This document shows positions 1-7,738 of a stretch of DNA of 17,995 nt, in pieces. How positions within the stretch are numbered: the first letter of the stretch is position 1; each line of letters starts with the position of its first letter. The notes below the pieces were generated by a model. The model worked only from the letters and a program-made list of their open reading frames with translations. It did not search any database and was not told the DNA's origin. Location of the stretch: positions 1-17,995 of the forward strand of contig CAZXYS010000059.1 in the NCBI GenBank assembly GCA_964645005.1, written 5' to 3'. Source of the stretch: CAZXYS01 sp964645005 (GTDB lineage Bacteria > Bacteroidota > Ignavibacteria > Kapaibacteriales > UBA2268). The translations under genes and the position numbers were made by a program.

Positions 1-793
<793 letters not shown>

Positions 794-880
794 TATGAAG
801 AGTTCTTCATTATTTTCGCTGTTTATATTGGATGATCGCAAAGTTTTCAGCCTGTTCGTTTTGTTTTCTTATGCTCCCTG

Positions 881-893
881 TTTTCAAAGAACG
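881..893 (-). promoter_or_regulatory. boxA-like antitermination motif, proximal copy
   Basis: The minus strand reads CGTTCTTTGAAAA, sharing CGTTCTTTGAA with the copy at 1040-1051. It lies about 90 bp upstream of the 16S 5' end, where a boxA element is expected in rRNA leaders of the Bacteroidota relatives. Recurrence of the same 11-base core in one leader is the main support. Confidence 0.55.
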
Positions 894-1039
894 ATTTTGT
901 CTTTTGCCAATTCCGTTTTACAACGGACTTCAAAGATAAAATTTTTTGATCTGCTGTGCAAGAGTTTTTTTTAATTTTTTGATTTTTTTTTCCTGCTTTC
1001 TATTAGCCGCAGCTAATTCTTTCCAGCATGATCACTAAT

Positions 1040-1051
1040 GTTCAAAGAACG
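1040..1051 (-). promoter_or_regulatory. boxA-like antitermination motif, distal copy
   Basis: The minus strand reads CGTTCTTTGAAC, close to the boxA core (TGCTCTTTGAA/TTAACA) that recruits NusB-S10 antitermination factors on rRNA transcripts. It sits about 250 bp upstream of 16S and downstream of the candidate promoter at 1152-1181. Its GTTC-TTT-GAAC core is also an inverted repeat, so a protein operator cannot be excluded. Confidence 0.45.
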
Positions 1052-1325
1052 TTTTTTCGATTACTGCCATCGTCTGTGACGGAAGGCGAAAAGGTAATAC
1101 GAATTAATTTTCAACTTATTTTCAATTTTTTTGACATTGTGCAAATTTTTTCAAATTTTGTCTTGTGCACTGTATTGTCAATGATGACGAAAAATCATCT
1201 ACGATTGAAAGGTCATCTTATTTTGATAATATTGAATTTTTTTAAAAATACATGCAAATTCTTGTTGTATTAGCTTCAAAGCCGTTTCAAACAGTTTCGC
1301 ACTATTTTTCGGTAAACTATTTTCC

Positions 1326-1355
1326 TTTGTCGTTTTAATTTTTTATTTATTTTTG
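1326..1355 (+). promoter_or_regulatory. Bacteroidota-type promoter for the universal stress gene
   Basis: TTTG at 1326-1329 and TATTTTTG at 1348-1355 match the -33 (TTTG) and -7 (TAnnTTTG) elements recognised by the primary sigma factor of Bacteroidota, with an 18-bp spacer. The predicted start of transcription would leave a leader of about 30 nt before the ATG at 1393. The region is AT-rich, so chance matches are possible. Confidence 0.5.
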
Positions 1356-1392
1356 AAAAAATAACTAACATGAAAACTAAACGGAGTTGTTT

Positions 1393-2238
1393 ATGATACG
1401 ACGAATACTGGTACCTCTTGATTCTTCTCCATATTGCGAAAGTGCAATAGATTTTGCGGCAGAAATAGCAAAATTATATGATGCTGATCTTGTTGGGCTT
1501 GTGGTATTAGATATTAAGGGAATTGAGCAGTCTATCGGACCTATACCCCTCGGTGCATCCTATTATGCAAAACAATTGGAACAATCAAAAATTGACAGTG
1601 CAAACAACAGAATTGATAACTTATTGGATAATTTTCGTGATAAATGCGAAGCTCATGCAGTAAACTACCGTATTCATGAACGACAGGGTATTCCGAGTAA
1701 ACATATCATTGAAGAATCACATTTTTTTGATTTACTGGTCATAGGTTCTCAACTACAGTTTAATTTTGATAATCCTGACAATACAGAATCGCTGAATGAA
1801 ATATTAAAGCATTCGATTACCCCAGTAATTGCAATCCCCAAAGATTTAGAATTCCCGAAATATCCTAAAGAGAAGATAAACTGTCTTATTTGTTTCGACG
1901 GCAGCATTCCTGCATCCAAGGCTTTGCAGCGTTTTGGACAGCTTACTATTTCCAAGTTTGCCAATGTTAAGATCCTTATGTCCGACGACAATGAAGACTA
2001 TGCAGAGCTACAGTTGAAAGAAGCGAAAGCTTTCCTTAAGTCACATAAGTATCAAGAAGTGGAAAATATCCATACCAAAAAGAATATTATTGAGGTTGTC
2101 AACAATGAATACCTTGACTGGGCGAACCTTATTGTAGTAGGCGCTCATTCACAAAAGGGGATTTTCGGATTTTTTGTTGGTTCTCTTACAAAGTTTTTGG
2201 TCAACGAGCCGAAGACTGCTGTTTTTATTGGTTATTGA
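1393..2238 (+). CDS. universal stress protein, tandem UspA domains
   Basis: This 281-residue protein has two universal stress (Usp) domains in tandem, roughly residues 3-150 and 162-281. Each opens with the typical beta strand plus acidic residue (ILVPLD with D10; LICFDGS). The second ends with the ATP-loop-like pattern GAHS...GS (about 250-264), where the second Gly of the G-x2-G-x9-G(S/T) motif is Ser. The first domain lacks a recognisable glycine motif, so ATP binding is doubtful there. The ATG at 1393 was preferred over an in-frame TTG at 1387 because CGGAG (1382-1386) then sits 6 bp upstream. Tandem Usp proteins are cytoplasmic, usually linked to stress or starvation; the specific role is unknown. 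It is transcribed divergently from the rRNA operon. Confidence 0.9.
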   Translation: MIRRILVPLDSSPYCESAIDFAAEIAKLYDADLVGLVVLDIKGIEQSIGPIPLGASYYAKQLEQSKIDSANNRIDNLLDNFRDKCEAHAVNYRIHERQGIPSKHIIEESHFFDLLVIGSQLQFNFDNPDNTESLNEILKHSITPVIAIPKDLEFPKYPKEKINCLICFDGSIPASKALQRFGQLTISKFANVKILMSDDNEDYAELQLKEAKAFLKSHKYQEVENIHTKKNIIEVVNNEYLDWANLIVVGAHSQKGIFGFFVGSLTKFLVNEPKTAVFIGY

Positions 2239-2281
2239 TTTATAAAACGATACTAAACGGTGTCTCTTAAGGACATAATCC

Positions 2282-2422
2282 TTGCGAATGTCATTCAAAG
2301 TACAGCGAAGAATCCGGATTGGTATCATGAGCAAAGCTGAAAAGGAAGAAAGAGATTTGAAAAAAGCTGAAAAAGAAAGTAAATCAGGAAATAAACCGGA
2401 GGAGAATAAGGATGAGAAGTAA
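2282..2422 (+). CDS. possible small lysine/glutamate-rich protein (46 aa)
   Basis: A 46-codon frame begins at TTG 2282, with AAGGA (2269-2273) 8 bp upstream, or at ATG 2288 or ATG 2327 in the same frame. It ends at TAA 2420-2422, overlapping the first 11 bases of the following nuclease gene in another frame, an arrangement often seen with translational coupling. The N-terminal part is arginine-rich (VQRRIRIG). The rest is a charged Lys/Glu segment in which a KAEKE unit appears twice. I recognise no family. It could equally be untranslated leader of the nuclease gene; the charged composition partly follows from a purine-rich sequence. Confidence 0.35.
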   Translation: MRMSFKVQRRIRIGIMSKAEKEERDLKKAEKESKSGNKPEENKDEK

Positions 2423-3437
2423 ATATTTGAAAATACTGATCTTGTTATTCTCTTTTGGTTTCGTTTATTATTCGGAGGCGGATTATCTCGTAGCGAGCCG
2501 TTCAGGCACTGTGAAAAACAGACCTGAAAGCGGCGCCGGTATTGTCAGTCGAGTTGAGGACGGTGACTTTCTCATGCTTCTGGATAATGGTGATCAACAG
2601 AATGGATACTATCATGTGCAATTGACAAGCACGCTTGACCACGGCTGGATATATCGTACGCTTGTCAGGCGCCGCGAGGGTGATCTGCCTGATACGGTAG
2701 AGATAGGAGGGGGAGATTACAAACCTCACCCAAATTATCAGAGGCACTTAAGACTGGGTGAGCCAAAATACTTTTTTGTTAGAGCGCGGGAAGGGTATGT
2801 CACCGGGCATGATGCCCGGCTGAAGATCCCGGTCTGGGTGCAATATGAATTAACACGCGATGATATCAACGGTCCCGCAAATCGGGAAGATGATTTCCGC
2901 GCAGATTATTCCATTCCCTATGGCTCTCGGGCAGATCTGTCGGATTATTCGGGAAGCGGCTTTGATCGCGGTCACTTGGCGCCCGCTGCCGATATGAAAA
3001 GTAATGAGGAGGAAATGTCGGAAAGTTTTGTTCTGTCGAACATTGCTCCACAGGTTGGAAACGGTTTTAACAGGCGTATATGGAAAGAACTGGAAGAAGC
3101 CATACGGGGGTGGGTGCAGCAGCGAGGTTCTTTAACAATAATAACGGGACCGGTCTTTGCTGTTCAAGGCGGCAGTGTGAAATATGAAGTGATCGGTGAT
3201 AATCATGTTGCTGTGCCGACACATTTTTTTAAGATAGTCGTGGATGCGAATGATCTTTCGAATGTCCAGGCGCTGACTTTCCTTATGCCTAATAAAGATC
3301 TTGGGGACGACCATTTCCGGGAGTATCTGTCTTCAATCGATAAAATTGAGAAAATGACGGGGATGGATTTTCTTTCGCGGCTGCCGGTTACTTTGCAGAC
3401 GGATATTGAATCGGTGAAGGCGAAGAACTTGTGGTGA
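2412..3437 (+). CDS. secreted DNA/RNA non-specific endonuclease with N-terminal SH3-like domain
   Basis: The 341-residue protein starts with a signal peptide (basic start, hydrophobic core about 6-20). A bacterial SH3-like segment follows (about 25-88, ending in a GWIY strand). The C-terminal nuclease domain (about 118-330) belongs to the NUC1/Serratia nuclease (beta-beta-alpha metal) family. The signature DRGH lies at 185-188 with H188 as the expected general base. N220 in NGFNRRIWKELE is the expected Mg2+ ligand, followed by W224 and E228. The family cleaves both DNA and RNA without sequence preference. With a signal peptide it would act outside the cytoplasm, probably in nutrient scavenging or defence against foreign DNA. 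GGAGGAGAATAAGG lies directly upstream of the ATG. No immunity partner is recognisable next to it. Confidence 0.92.
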   Translation: MRSKYLKILILLFSFGFVYYSEADYLVASRSGTVKNRPESGAGIVSRVEDGDFLMLLDNGDQQNGYYHVQLTSTLDHGWIYRTLVRRREGDLPDTVEIGGGDYKPHPNYQRHLRLGEPKYFFVRAREGYVTGHDARLKIPVWVQYELTRDDINGPANREDDFRADYSIPYGSRADLSDYSGSGFDRGHLAPAADMKSNEEEMSESFVLSNIAPQVGNGFNRRIWKELEEAIRGWVQQRGSLTIITGPVFAVQGGSVKYEVIGDNHVAVPTHFFKIVVDANDLSNVQALTFLMPNKDLGDDHFREYLSSIDKIEKMTGMDFLSRLPVTLQTDIESVKAKNLW

Positions 3438-3615
3438 TGATCATTATTTGCGTGTAGAAAATATATTTATTGGATTTAACTTGAATTGAAAAGACATTCT
3501 ATTGTAAAATTAAAAAAATAGGATAGAAGAAGTTGACCATTAAATTTCTTTAGAAAAATATAATAAGTTTGCTCCCGCCTATTTGATAAATATTAATATA
3601 GCGAGGAGAAAAATC

Positions 3616-4191
3616 ATGAATATTCTTGTATTTTACGGTTCCGTAAGGCATCACAGGAAAGGCATTCGCGCAGCCAGGTTTGTTGTTAATAAGCTTAAGG
3701 AAAGGGAGCATGATGTAGATCTGATAGATCCCGTCGAATATGACTTTGGTCTGCTCGATAAAATGTACAAAGAATACAAAGAGGGCAAAGCGCCGGAAAA
3801 AATGGAACAACTTGCTGGTATGATCAAAAATGCCGATGGTTTTGTGATAGTTACTGGTGAATACAACCATAGTATACCACCTGCATTGACAAATATGATG
3901 GATCATTTCTTGGAGGAATATTTGTTCCGCCCATCGGCTATTGTCAGTTATTCTGCAGGTAGATTCGGCGGTGTGCACGCTGCCATGCAGCAGAGAGCTT
4001 TTCTCTCGGAAATAGGAACATTAAGTATTTCATCAATCTTTCCTATACCGCAGGTCGGCAAAAATTTAGACGAGGATGGAAATCTTCTTGATGAGAATTT
4101 TAATAAGTATATCAGCCGCTTTCTGGATGAGTTTGAATGGTACGTTAAAGTATTGAAGGATGGTCGTGCAAACTATGGCACACCCTTCTGA
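3616..4191 (+). CDS. NADPH-dependent FMN reductase (flavodoxin-fold oxidoreductase)
   Basis: This 191-residue protein has the flavodoxin fold of the NADPH-dependent FMN reductase family (chromate reductase/azoreductase relatives). Visible marks are the N-terminal strand and FMN phosphate loop (NILVFYGSVR...KG, 2-16), the GEYNHSIPPALTNMMD segment (81-96) and the YSAGRFGGVHAA loop (112-123) typical of flavin binding. The start at ATG 3616 follows GAGGAG (3603-3608) by 7 bp; an upstream in-frame alternative start at 3583 has no such site. It should be a cytoplasmic flavoenzyme reducing quinones, azo compounds or metals; the physiological substrate cannot be told from sequence. TAAGTTTG at 3564-3571 fits a -7 element, but no matching -33 TTTG is seen. 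The gene appears to be transcribed alone and ends at a strong hairpin. Confidence 0.88.
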   Translation: MNILVFYGSVRHHRKGIRAARFVVNKLKEREHDVDLIDPVEYDFGLLDKMYKEYKEGKAPEKMEQLAGMIKNADGFVIVTGEYNHSIPPALTNMMDHFLEEYLFRPSAIVSYSAGRFGGVHAAMQQRAFLSEIGTLSISSIFPIPQVGKNLDEDGNLLDENFNKYISRFLDEFEWYVKVLKDGRANYGTPF

Positions 4192-4221
4192 TGCATTTAA
4201 AATTAACCGAAAAATTTTAAC

Positions 4222-4268
4222 AAATTAACCACCCCGCTGAGCCTTATTTGCTGCGGGATGGTTAATTT
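4222..4268. terminator. bidirectional terminator hairpin between convergent genes
   Basis: A long inverted repeat: arm 4222-4237 pairs with arm 4253-4268, with one C/A mismatch and a 15-nt loop. The inner part is GC-rich (CCCGC/GCGGG) and the outer part is AT-rich, which gives a U-run on either strand. It lies exactly between the convergent FMN reductase gene (ends 4191) and protease gene (ends 4276), so it can terminate both. Confidence 0.85.
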
Positions 4269-4275
4269 TAAATGA

Positions 4276-6555
4276 TCATCTCACAATTATAAAAGGTATG
4301 ACGTTTTTGCCGCGGCTATTGATTATACTCATGAAATATGTGCCGGGTGCAAAAGCATCGGTTTCAAAATGGATGAAACGTTGATCGGTTCTGTCTTTTG
4401 TAAGTATTTTATTCCCGAAGGAATTGTATATTTCGATTCGATTTAAAGGTTCATTGGAACTGTTCTCGAGAACTACTCTGTTGGTTGCCGGTGTAGGATA
4501 TAACCTGAAATTTTCCTTTTTAACTGATTGTTCAACGGAAGTGATAATTTTATCTATACTTGCCAGCGCATCAATCTTACCATACCCGAAGTTCCTGTTT
4601 GGAAGCCCCTCGGTGAATTGATCCTCTCTGCCGGTTTCTTCAAAAATTGTTTTGATCTCATCGAAGGTAAGATCCGGATCTGCCTGAAGCATCAGAGCAA
4701 CAACGCCTGCAACGTGCGGCGAAGCCATGCTTGTGCCGCTCATAGCTTGATATCCGCCGCCCTGGAGTACATCCGAACGTGAATAACCGGCACCTTCATG
4801 AAGATGACTTGAAAAAGCAGACATAATGACTTCACCCGGTGCGGTTATAATGGGAACCGTCCTACCATCGCGGGAAGGACCCCGGCTGGAAAATGAAGAA
4901 AGTTTATTTAGCTGCGCTGTTCCCTTCTGTTGGGTATTATCATCAATATCTACCCATTGGTTTCTTGTGACGTAAGAGCCAACGCTGATGATCTTCTTAC
5001 CGGTTGCGGGTGAGCCGACTGTCATAGCATTATTACCGTAGATTACTCTTCCGTTTTCACCTGGGAAGGGAAGCTGTGCAGGCATAGGTGAGCTCGCCCA
5101 CATATCCAGATCACCGCCACCGGAATTATAAGTTGTAATTGACCAGACATAAGATCCTACCTTGACCGTCGTATCGCCGTTGTTACTTAAGTAGACCATA
5201 CATTCCCCGGAGTTGTTTTCGGGGTTATTGTCAGATCTCGCATCAGCAGAGATGTAGCCAAGAATATCTCCTTCATTTACTAATGTCCTGTCATAAATTG
5301 AATCACCCACTGCGAGAGTAATATCGGCTAGGTAATTGACAGATAAGCCTGACATCTGATAGGCTGCAATTTTTATTGAATCCACCACTTCTGCTGTGTA
5401 CCAAAGATCTGCCGCAGCGACGAATATATTCTCGATATCAGGGCAGAATCTTGGATATATATCGCAGATATTAAAAGGAGCTATCGGGGTCTCAATATTT
5501 TCATCGGAAGTGAAATCGGCTCCGGCATGTATAGGCAGATCACCGGAGTTTCCTGCCGAAACACAGATTATTTTGCCCGGACCGACCATTTCGGAAAGAG
5601 ATTGCTCGAGCAGAGTGGAACCGTCATGCGGACCTAATGGTGTGCCAATGCTCATGTTTATCACGGCAGGTTTACCCAGGTCATCAGCCTTGTTGAAAAT
5701 ATATTGGCAGCCGGCGATTAGATCACCATCGGAAAAGAAACCGCTGCTGTTTTCAGTCCTAAGCCCCTTTACAAAGATAATATCGGCTTCCGGTGCAATG
5801 CCTTTCATAGTCGTGCCGCGTACTCCACCTCCTGCTGCAGCGGCGGTGACATGGGTGCCATGACCACCGCCGCCATCGCCGTCGAGTTGATCTATAGCAG
5901 ATGGATTTTCATCAATATCTTGCCTGGTCCATTCTGATCCCCAGTTGTAGCCTTCCGGGGGATTATTGTCAGTATCATCAGCCATATCCCACAAATAAAG
6001 TATTCTGGTTCCTGTCTTACCCATGAAATCAGGATGGTTGAAATCGATGCCCGTGTCGACAACTCCCAATATTACACCTTCGCCTTTATAAGGCATGTCC
6101 AATCCTTCGCCGGCATGGACTTTGTCGGCTTTTATTTCGGGGCGGCTTTTATTCATGTTCAGTTCGTAAAGTCTGTTGGTCTGCATTCTTGTAACTTTAC
6201 TATTTTGGACCAGACCGACTATTTGATCAGCGGGCACTTTTAAGGCATATATATTTTTTACTTTAGCCATAATTGTTCCGCCATTACTTTCGATTTGGTC
6301 ATATAAATCAGCATCATTGGACTTTAACAGCATCTCGACGTATACCCTGTTATTTTCTATAACATAAGGATAGTCAAGGCTGTGCATCGAGAGCAGCTCC
6401 GATTGGGGATCTCTTTTATCAACTACACTAAATACCGGATTGAGAGTTTGCAAGCTGTGTGCATCCAATTTGTTTATTTGTTGCTGCGTCAGTTCCTGAG
6501 CGTAGGAACCAACAGTTAAAAAAACGAAGAATAGTGTCAGTACTAATTTTTTCAT
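4276..6555 (-). CDS. subtilisin-family (S8) serine protease with T9SS C-terminal sorting domain
   Basis: The 759-residue precursor begins with a signal peptide (1-20, ending SYAQ). A propeptide of the inhibitor I9/fervidolysin type follows (about 68-130). The S8 catalytic domain then shows D167 in GVVDTGIDFNHPDF, H232 in GHGTHV, oxyanion N336 in SAGNSG and nucleophile S609 in SGTSMASPHVAG. Between N336 and the serine block lies a long insert (about 345-520) of beta-rich character, as in larger subtilases. The C-terminus (about 683-759, LYPTPATNRV ... GTYFMSI ... FIIVR) is a type A T9SS sorting domain, so the enzyme should cross the outer membrane through T9SS and be surface-attached or released. 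AGGAG precedes the ATG. The upstream lipoprotein gene ends 16 bp before it, so the two are probably co-transcribed. Confidence 0.96.
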   Translation of the reverse strand: MKKLVLTLFFVFLTVGSYAQELTQQQINKLDAHSLQTLNPVFSVVDKRDPQSELLSMHSLDYPYVIENNRVYVEMLLKSNDADLYDQIESNGGTIMAKVKNIYALKVPADQIVGLVQNSKVTRMQTNRLYELNMNKSRPEIKADKVHAGEGLDMPYKGEGVILGVVDTGIDFNHPDFMGKTGTRILYLWDMADDTDNNPPEGYNWGSEWTRQDIDENPSAIDQLDGDGGGGHGTHVTAAAAGGGVRGTTMKGIAPEADIIFVKGLRTENSSGFFSDGDLIAGCQYIFNKADDLGKPAVINMSIGTPLGPHDGSTLLEQSLSEMVGPGKIICVSAGNSGDLPIHAGADFTSDENIETPIAPFNICDIYPRFCPDIENIFVAAADLWYTAEVVDSIKIAAYQMSGLSVNYLADITLAVGDSIYDRTLVNEGDILGYISADARSDNNPENNSGECMVYLSNNGDTTVKVGSYVWSITTYNSGGGDLDMWASSPMPAQLPFPGENGRVIYGNNAMTVGSPATGKKIISVGSYVTRNQWVDIDDNTQQKGTAQLNKLSSFSSRGPSRDGRTVPIITAPGEVIMSAFSSHLHEGAGYSRSDVLQGGGYQAMSGTSMASPHVAGVVALMLQADPDLTFDEIKTIFEETGREDQFTEGLPNRNFGYGKIDALASIDKIITSVEQSVKKENFRLYPTPATNRVVLENSSNEPLNRIEIYNSFGNKILTKDRTDQRFIHFETDAFAPGTYFMSIINSRGKNVIPFIIVR

Positions 6556-6571
6556 AGAATTACTCCTATAT

Positions 6572-6925
6572 TTATTTGTGAATACCTTTTTTCTCGCTTA
6601 GTTCAATTCTTTTTACATAGTCGAGTTCAGCGATACATTTGATTGCATCTCCTTTTCCCTTCGCGCTTACAATAGTTTTTGTTGATGTAATTATTTGCAC
6701 TCCGCACTTTTTGAAATCTTTGTTTATGTTTTCATGAGAAGTTGTTTCGACTTTCACAAGGCATGGGATTTCCCTGTTGCCGGATTTAACTTCCGGTTTT
6801 TGCATTTCCATACGAAGTGCCGCATTGTACTTTTCATCTGCAGTGCTTTCTTTGGAAGCGGCGCAGCCACTGACCATCAAAGATGCCATTAACAGAGTAA
6901 AAGATAATACTGCTTTTATTTCCAT
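6572..6925 (-). CDS. small lipoprotein resembling a subtilase propeptide (possible I9-like inhibitor or chaperone)
   Basis: This 117-residue lipoprotein has a hydrophobic signal ending in the lipobox MVSGC (lipidated Cys near residue 21). The ATG at 6925 was chosen because AGGAG lies 8-10 bp upstream; a start 7 codons earlier would lack it. After a short linker, the mature domain (about 50-112) has the pattern of a subtilase propeptide. A gapless comparison of the segment GVQIITSTKTIVSAK...VKRIE with GGTIMAKVKNIYALK...VTRMQ of the neighbouring protease shows 9 identities in 34 positions plus several hydrophobic matches. Known I9 proteins of this fold inhibit or help fold subtilisins. Inference: it may hold or fold the protease encoded 16 bp downstream. 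It has two extra cysteines in the domain. The homology is by eye and needs a profile search. Confidence 0.75.
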   Translation of the reverse strand: MEIKAVLSFTLLMASLMVSGCAASKESTADEKYNAALRMEMQKPEVKSGNREIPCLVKVETTSHENINKDFKKCGVQIITSTKTIVSAKGKGDAIKCIAELDYVKRIELSEKKGIHK

Positions 6926-6961
6926 AATTAGTTCTCCTATTTGCAAATTTAATTATAGATA

Positions 6962-6991
6962 TAAAGATAATCAATATTTTAAAGAAGCAAA
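6962..6991 (-). promoter_or_regulatory. candidate promoter of the lipoprotein-protease operon
   Basis: On the minus strand TTTG (6991-6988) is followed after 18 bp by TATCTTTA (6969-6962), seven of eight bases of the Bacteroidota -7 element. It would start transcription roughly 25-30 nt before the ATG at 6925. The region is very AT-rich, so the support is moderate. Confidence 0.4.
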
Positions 6992-7147
6992 AATTAATTT
7001 TTTGTCAAACTAAACAATTATTGATCAGAAAATTGAATAACTGTTCCTGGTTTTGAATAAAATTTTTTTACAGCAAGTCCTGATTAATTAAATATCAATA
7101 AATTATGATAAATCAGATACGAAAAAAACATTTTCGTATCAATTTTA

Positions 7148-7178
7148 TTGGCACAATATAAAAATTTCCTTATTTTTG
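7148..7178 (+). promoter_or_regulatory. Bacteroidota-type promoter upstream of nuoJ
   Basis: ATTG (TTG at 7148-7150) and a perfect TATTTTTG (7171-7178) with a 20-bp spacer match the -33/-7 pattern of Bacteroidota. Transcription would begin near 7185, leaving a leader of only about 20 nt before the GTG start. This suggests that nuoJ heads its own transcript rather than being a fragment of a longer nuo operon. Confidence 0.5.
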
Positions 7179-7207
7179 GCAATTAGTTTTGTAGAAACAA
7201 AATATAC

Positions 7208-7723
7208 GTGATTGTGACTTTAACAGCAATATTCTTTGTAATACTCGGATTGACGGCTATAGCGAGCGCAGTCGTGACGATTGCAGCGCGAAATCCTATC
7301 GTGTCTGCAATGGCACTGATAGTACATTTCTTTATGCTTGCGGGGTTGTATTTAACCCTGAGAGCCCAGTTCGTGGCTATCATCCAGATCCTTGTTTATG
7401 CAGGAGCAATAATGGTTCTTGTCGTATTCGTTATCATGCTTTTGAATTTGGGCAAGGAGGAAGGACTCAAAGAGAAGTTCAATTTCAGAAAGATATTATC
7501 GATTGCAGCAGCGGGGGCGTTAGTCTTTCAATTGCTTCTGGTTGTGGCAGGTTTGACGGAAAAGAACAAATCGCTGCCTCCATTTGCTGACGAAATGGGA
7601 ACAGCTCAATCGATTGGTATGGAGTTATATACAAATTATCTGCTTCCGTTTGAGGCAATTGCTATGCTGTTGATGGCAACTATAATCGGTGCGGTAATTT
7701 TAGCAAAAAAGAAGATAAAATAA
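7208..7723 (+). CDS. nuoJ: NADH-quinone oxidoreductase subunit J
   Basis: The 171-residue, five-helix membrane protein matches NuoJ of respiratory complex I in length and in its hallmark third helix region (QFVAIIQILVYAGAIMVLVVFV, about 56-77). This helix contains the flexible part linked to proton transfer. ARNPIVSAMALIVHFF (about 27-42) also fits the family. The start is GTG 7208, which gives the normal NuoJ N-terminus; no clear Shine-Dalgarno is visible. It acts in the inner membrane, coupling NADH or ferredoxin oxidation to ion pumping. nuoK follows 15 bp downstream, but none of nuoA-I or nuoL-N is next to the pair, so the rest of the complex must be encoded elsewhere. Confidence 0.95.
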   Translation: MIVTLTAIFFVILGLTAIASAVVTIAARNPIVSAMALIVHFFMLAGLYLTLRAQFVAIIQILVYAGAIMVLVVFVIMLLNLGKEEGLKEKFNFRKILSIAAAGALVFQLLLVVAGLTEKNKSLPPFADEMGTAQSIGMELYTNYLLPFEAIAMLLMATIIGAVILAKKKIK

Positions 7724-7738
7724 CAAAATGGTTTGACT

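Larger units (their letters stand above)
794..1392 (-). promoter_or_regulatory. rRNA operon leader and promoter region (599 bp without a credible gene)
   Basis: This AT-rich stretch lies between the 16S 5' end and the divergent universal stress gene. On the minus strand it carries a TTGACA at 1181-1176 and, 19 bp beyond its TTG, AAAATTTG at 1159-1152, which is one base from the Bacteroidota -7 consensus TAnnTTTG; this is the best rrn promoter candidate. Further toward 16S lie two boxA-like motifs and a small hairpin at 912-927 (arms TCCGTT/AACGGA, 4-nt loop). Long T runs at about 965-990 (A runs in the rRNA sense) are low complexity. Short open frames in this region have no ribosome binding site or protein-like composition. 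Confidence 0.6.

Noticed and set aside
1028..1273. 81-codon open frame in the rRNA leader
   Set aside because: Low-complexity Phe/Leu/Ile composition from T-rich DNA, no ribosome binding site, and it overlaps the rrn promoter candidate and a boxA motif.
5396..5863. 155-codon open frame on the plus strand opposite the protease
   Set aside because: It is antisense to the conserved S8 catalytic domain, and its Pro/Ala/Ser-rich composition is that of a shadow frame.
7208..7723. nuoJ as a truncated remnant of a nuo operon
   Set aside because: The length, N-terminus and key helix are normal, and a good promoter lies just upstream, so the gene looks intact.
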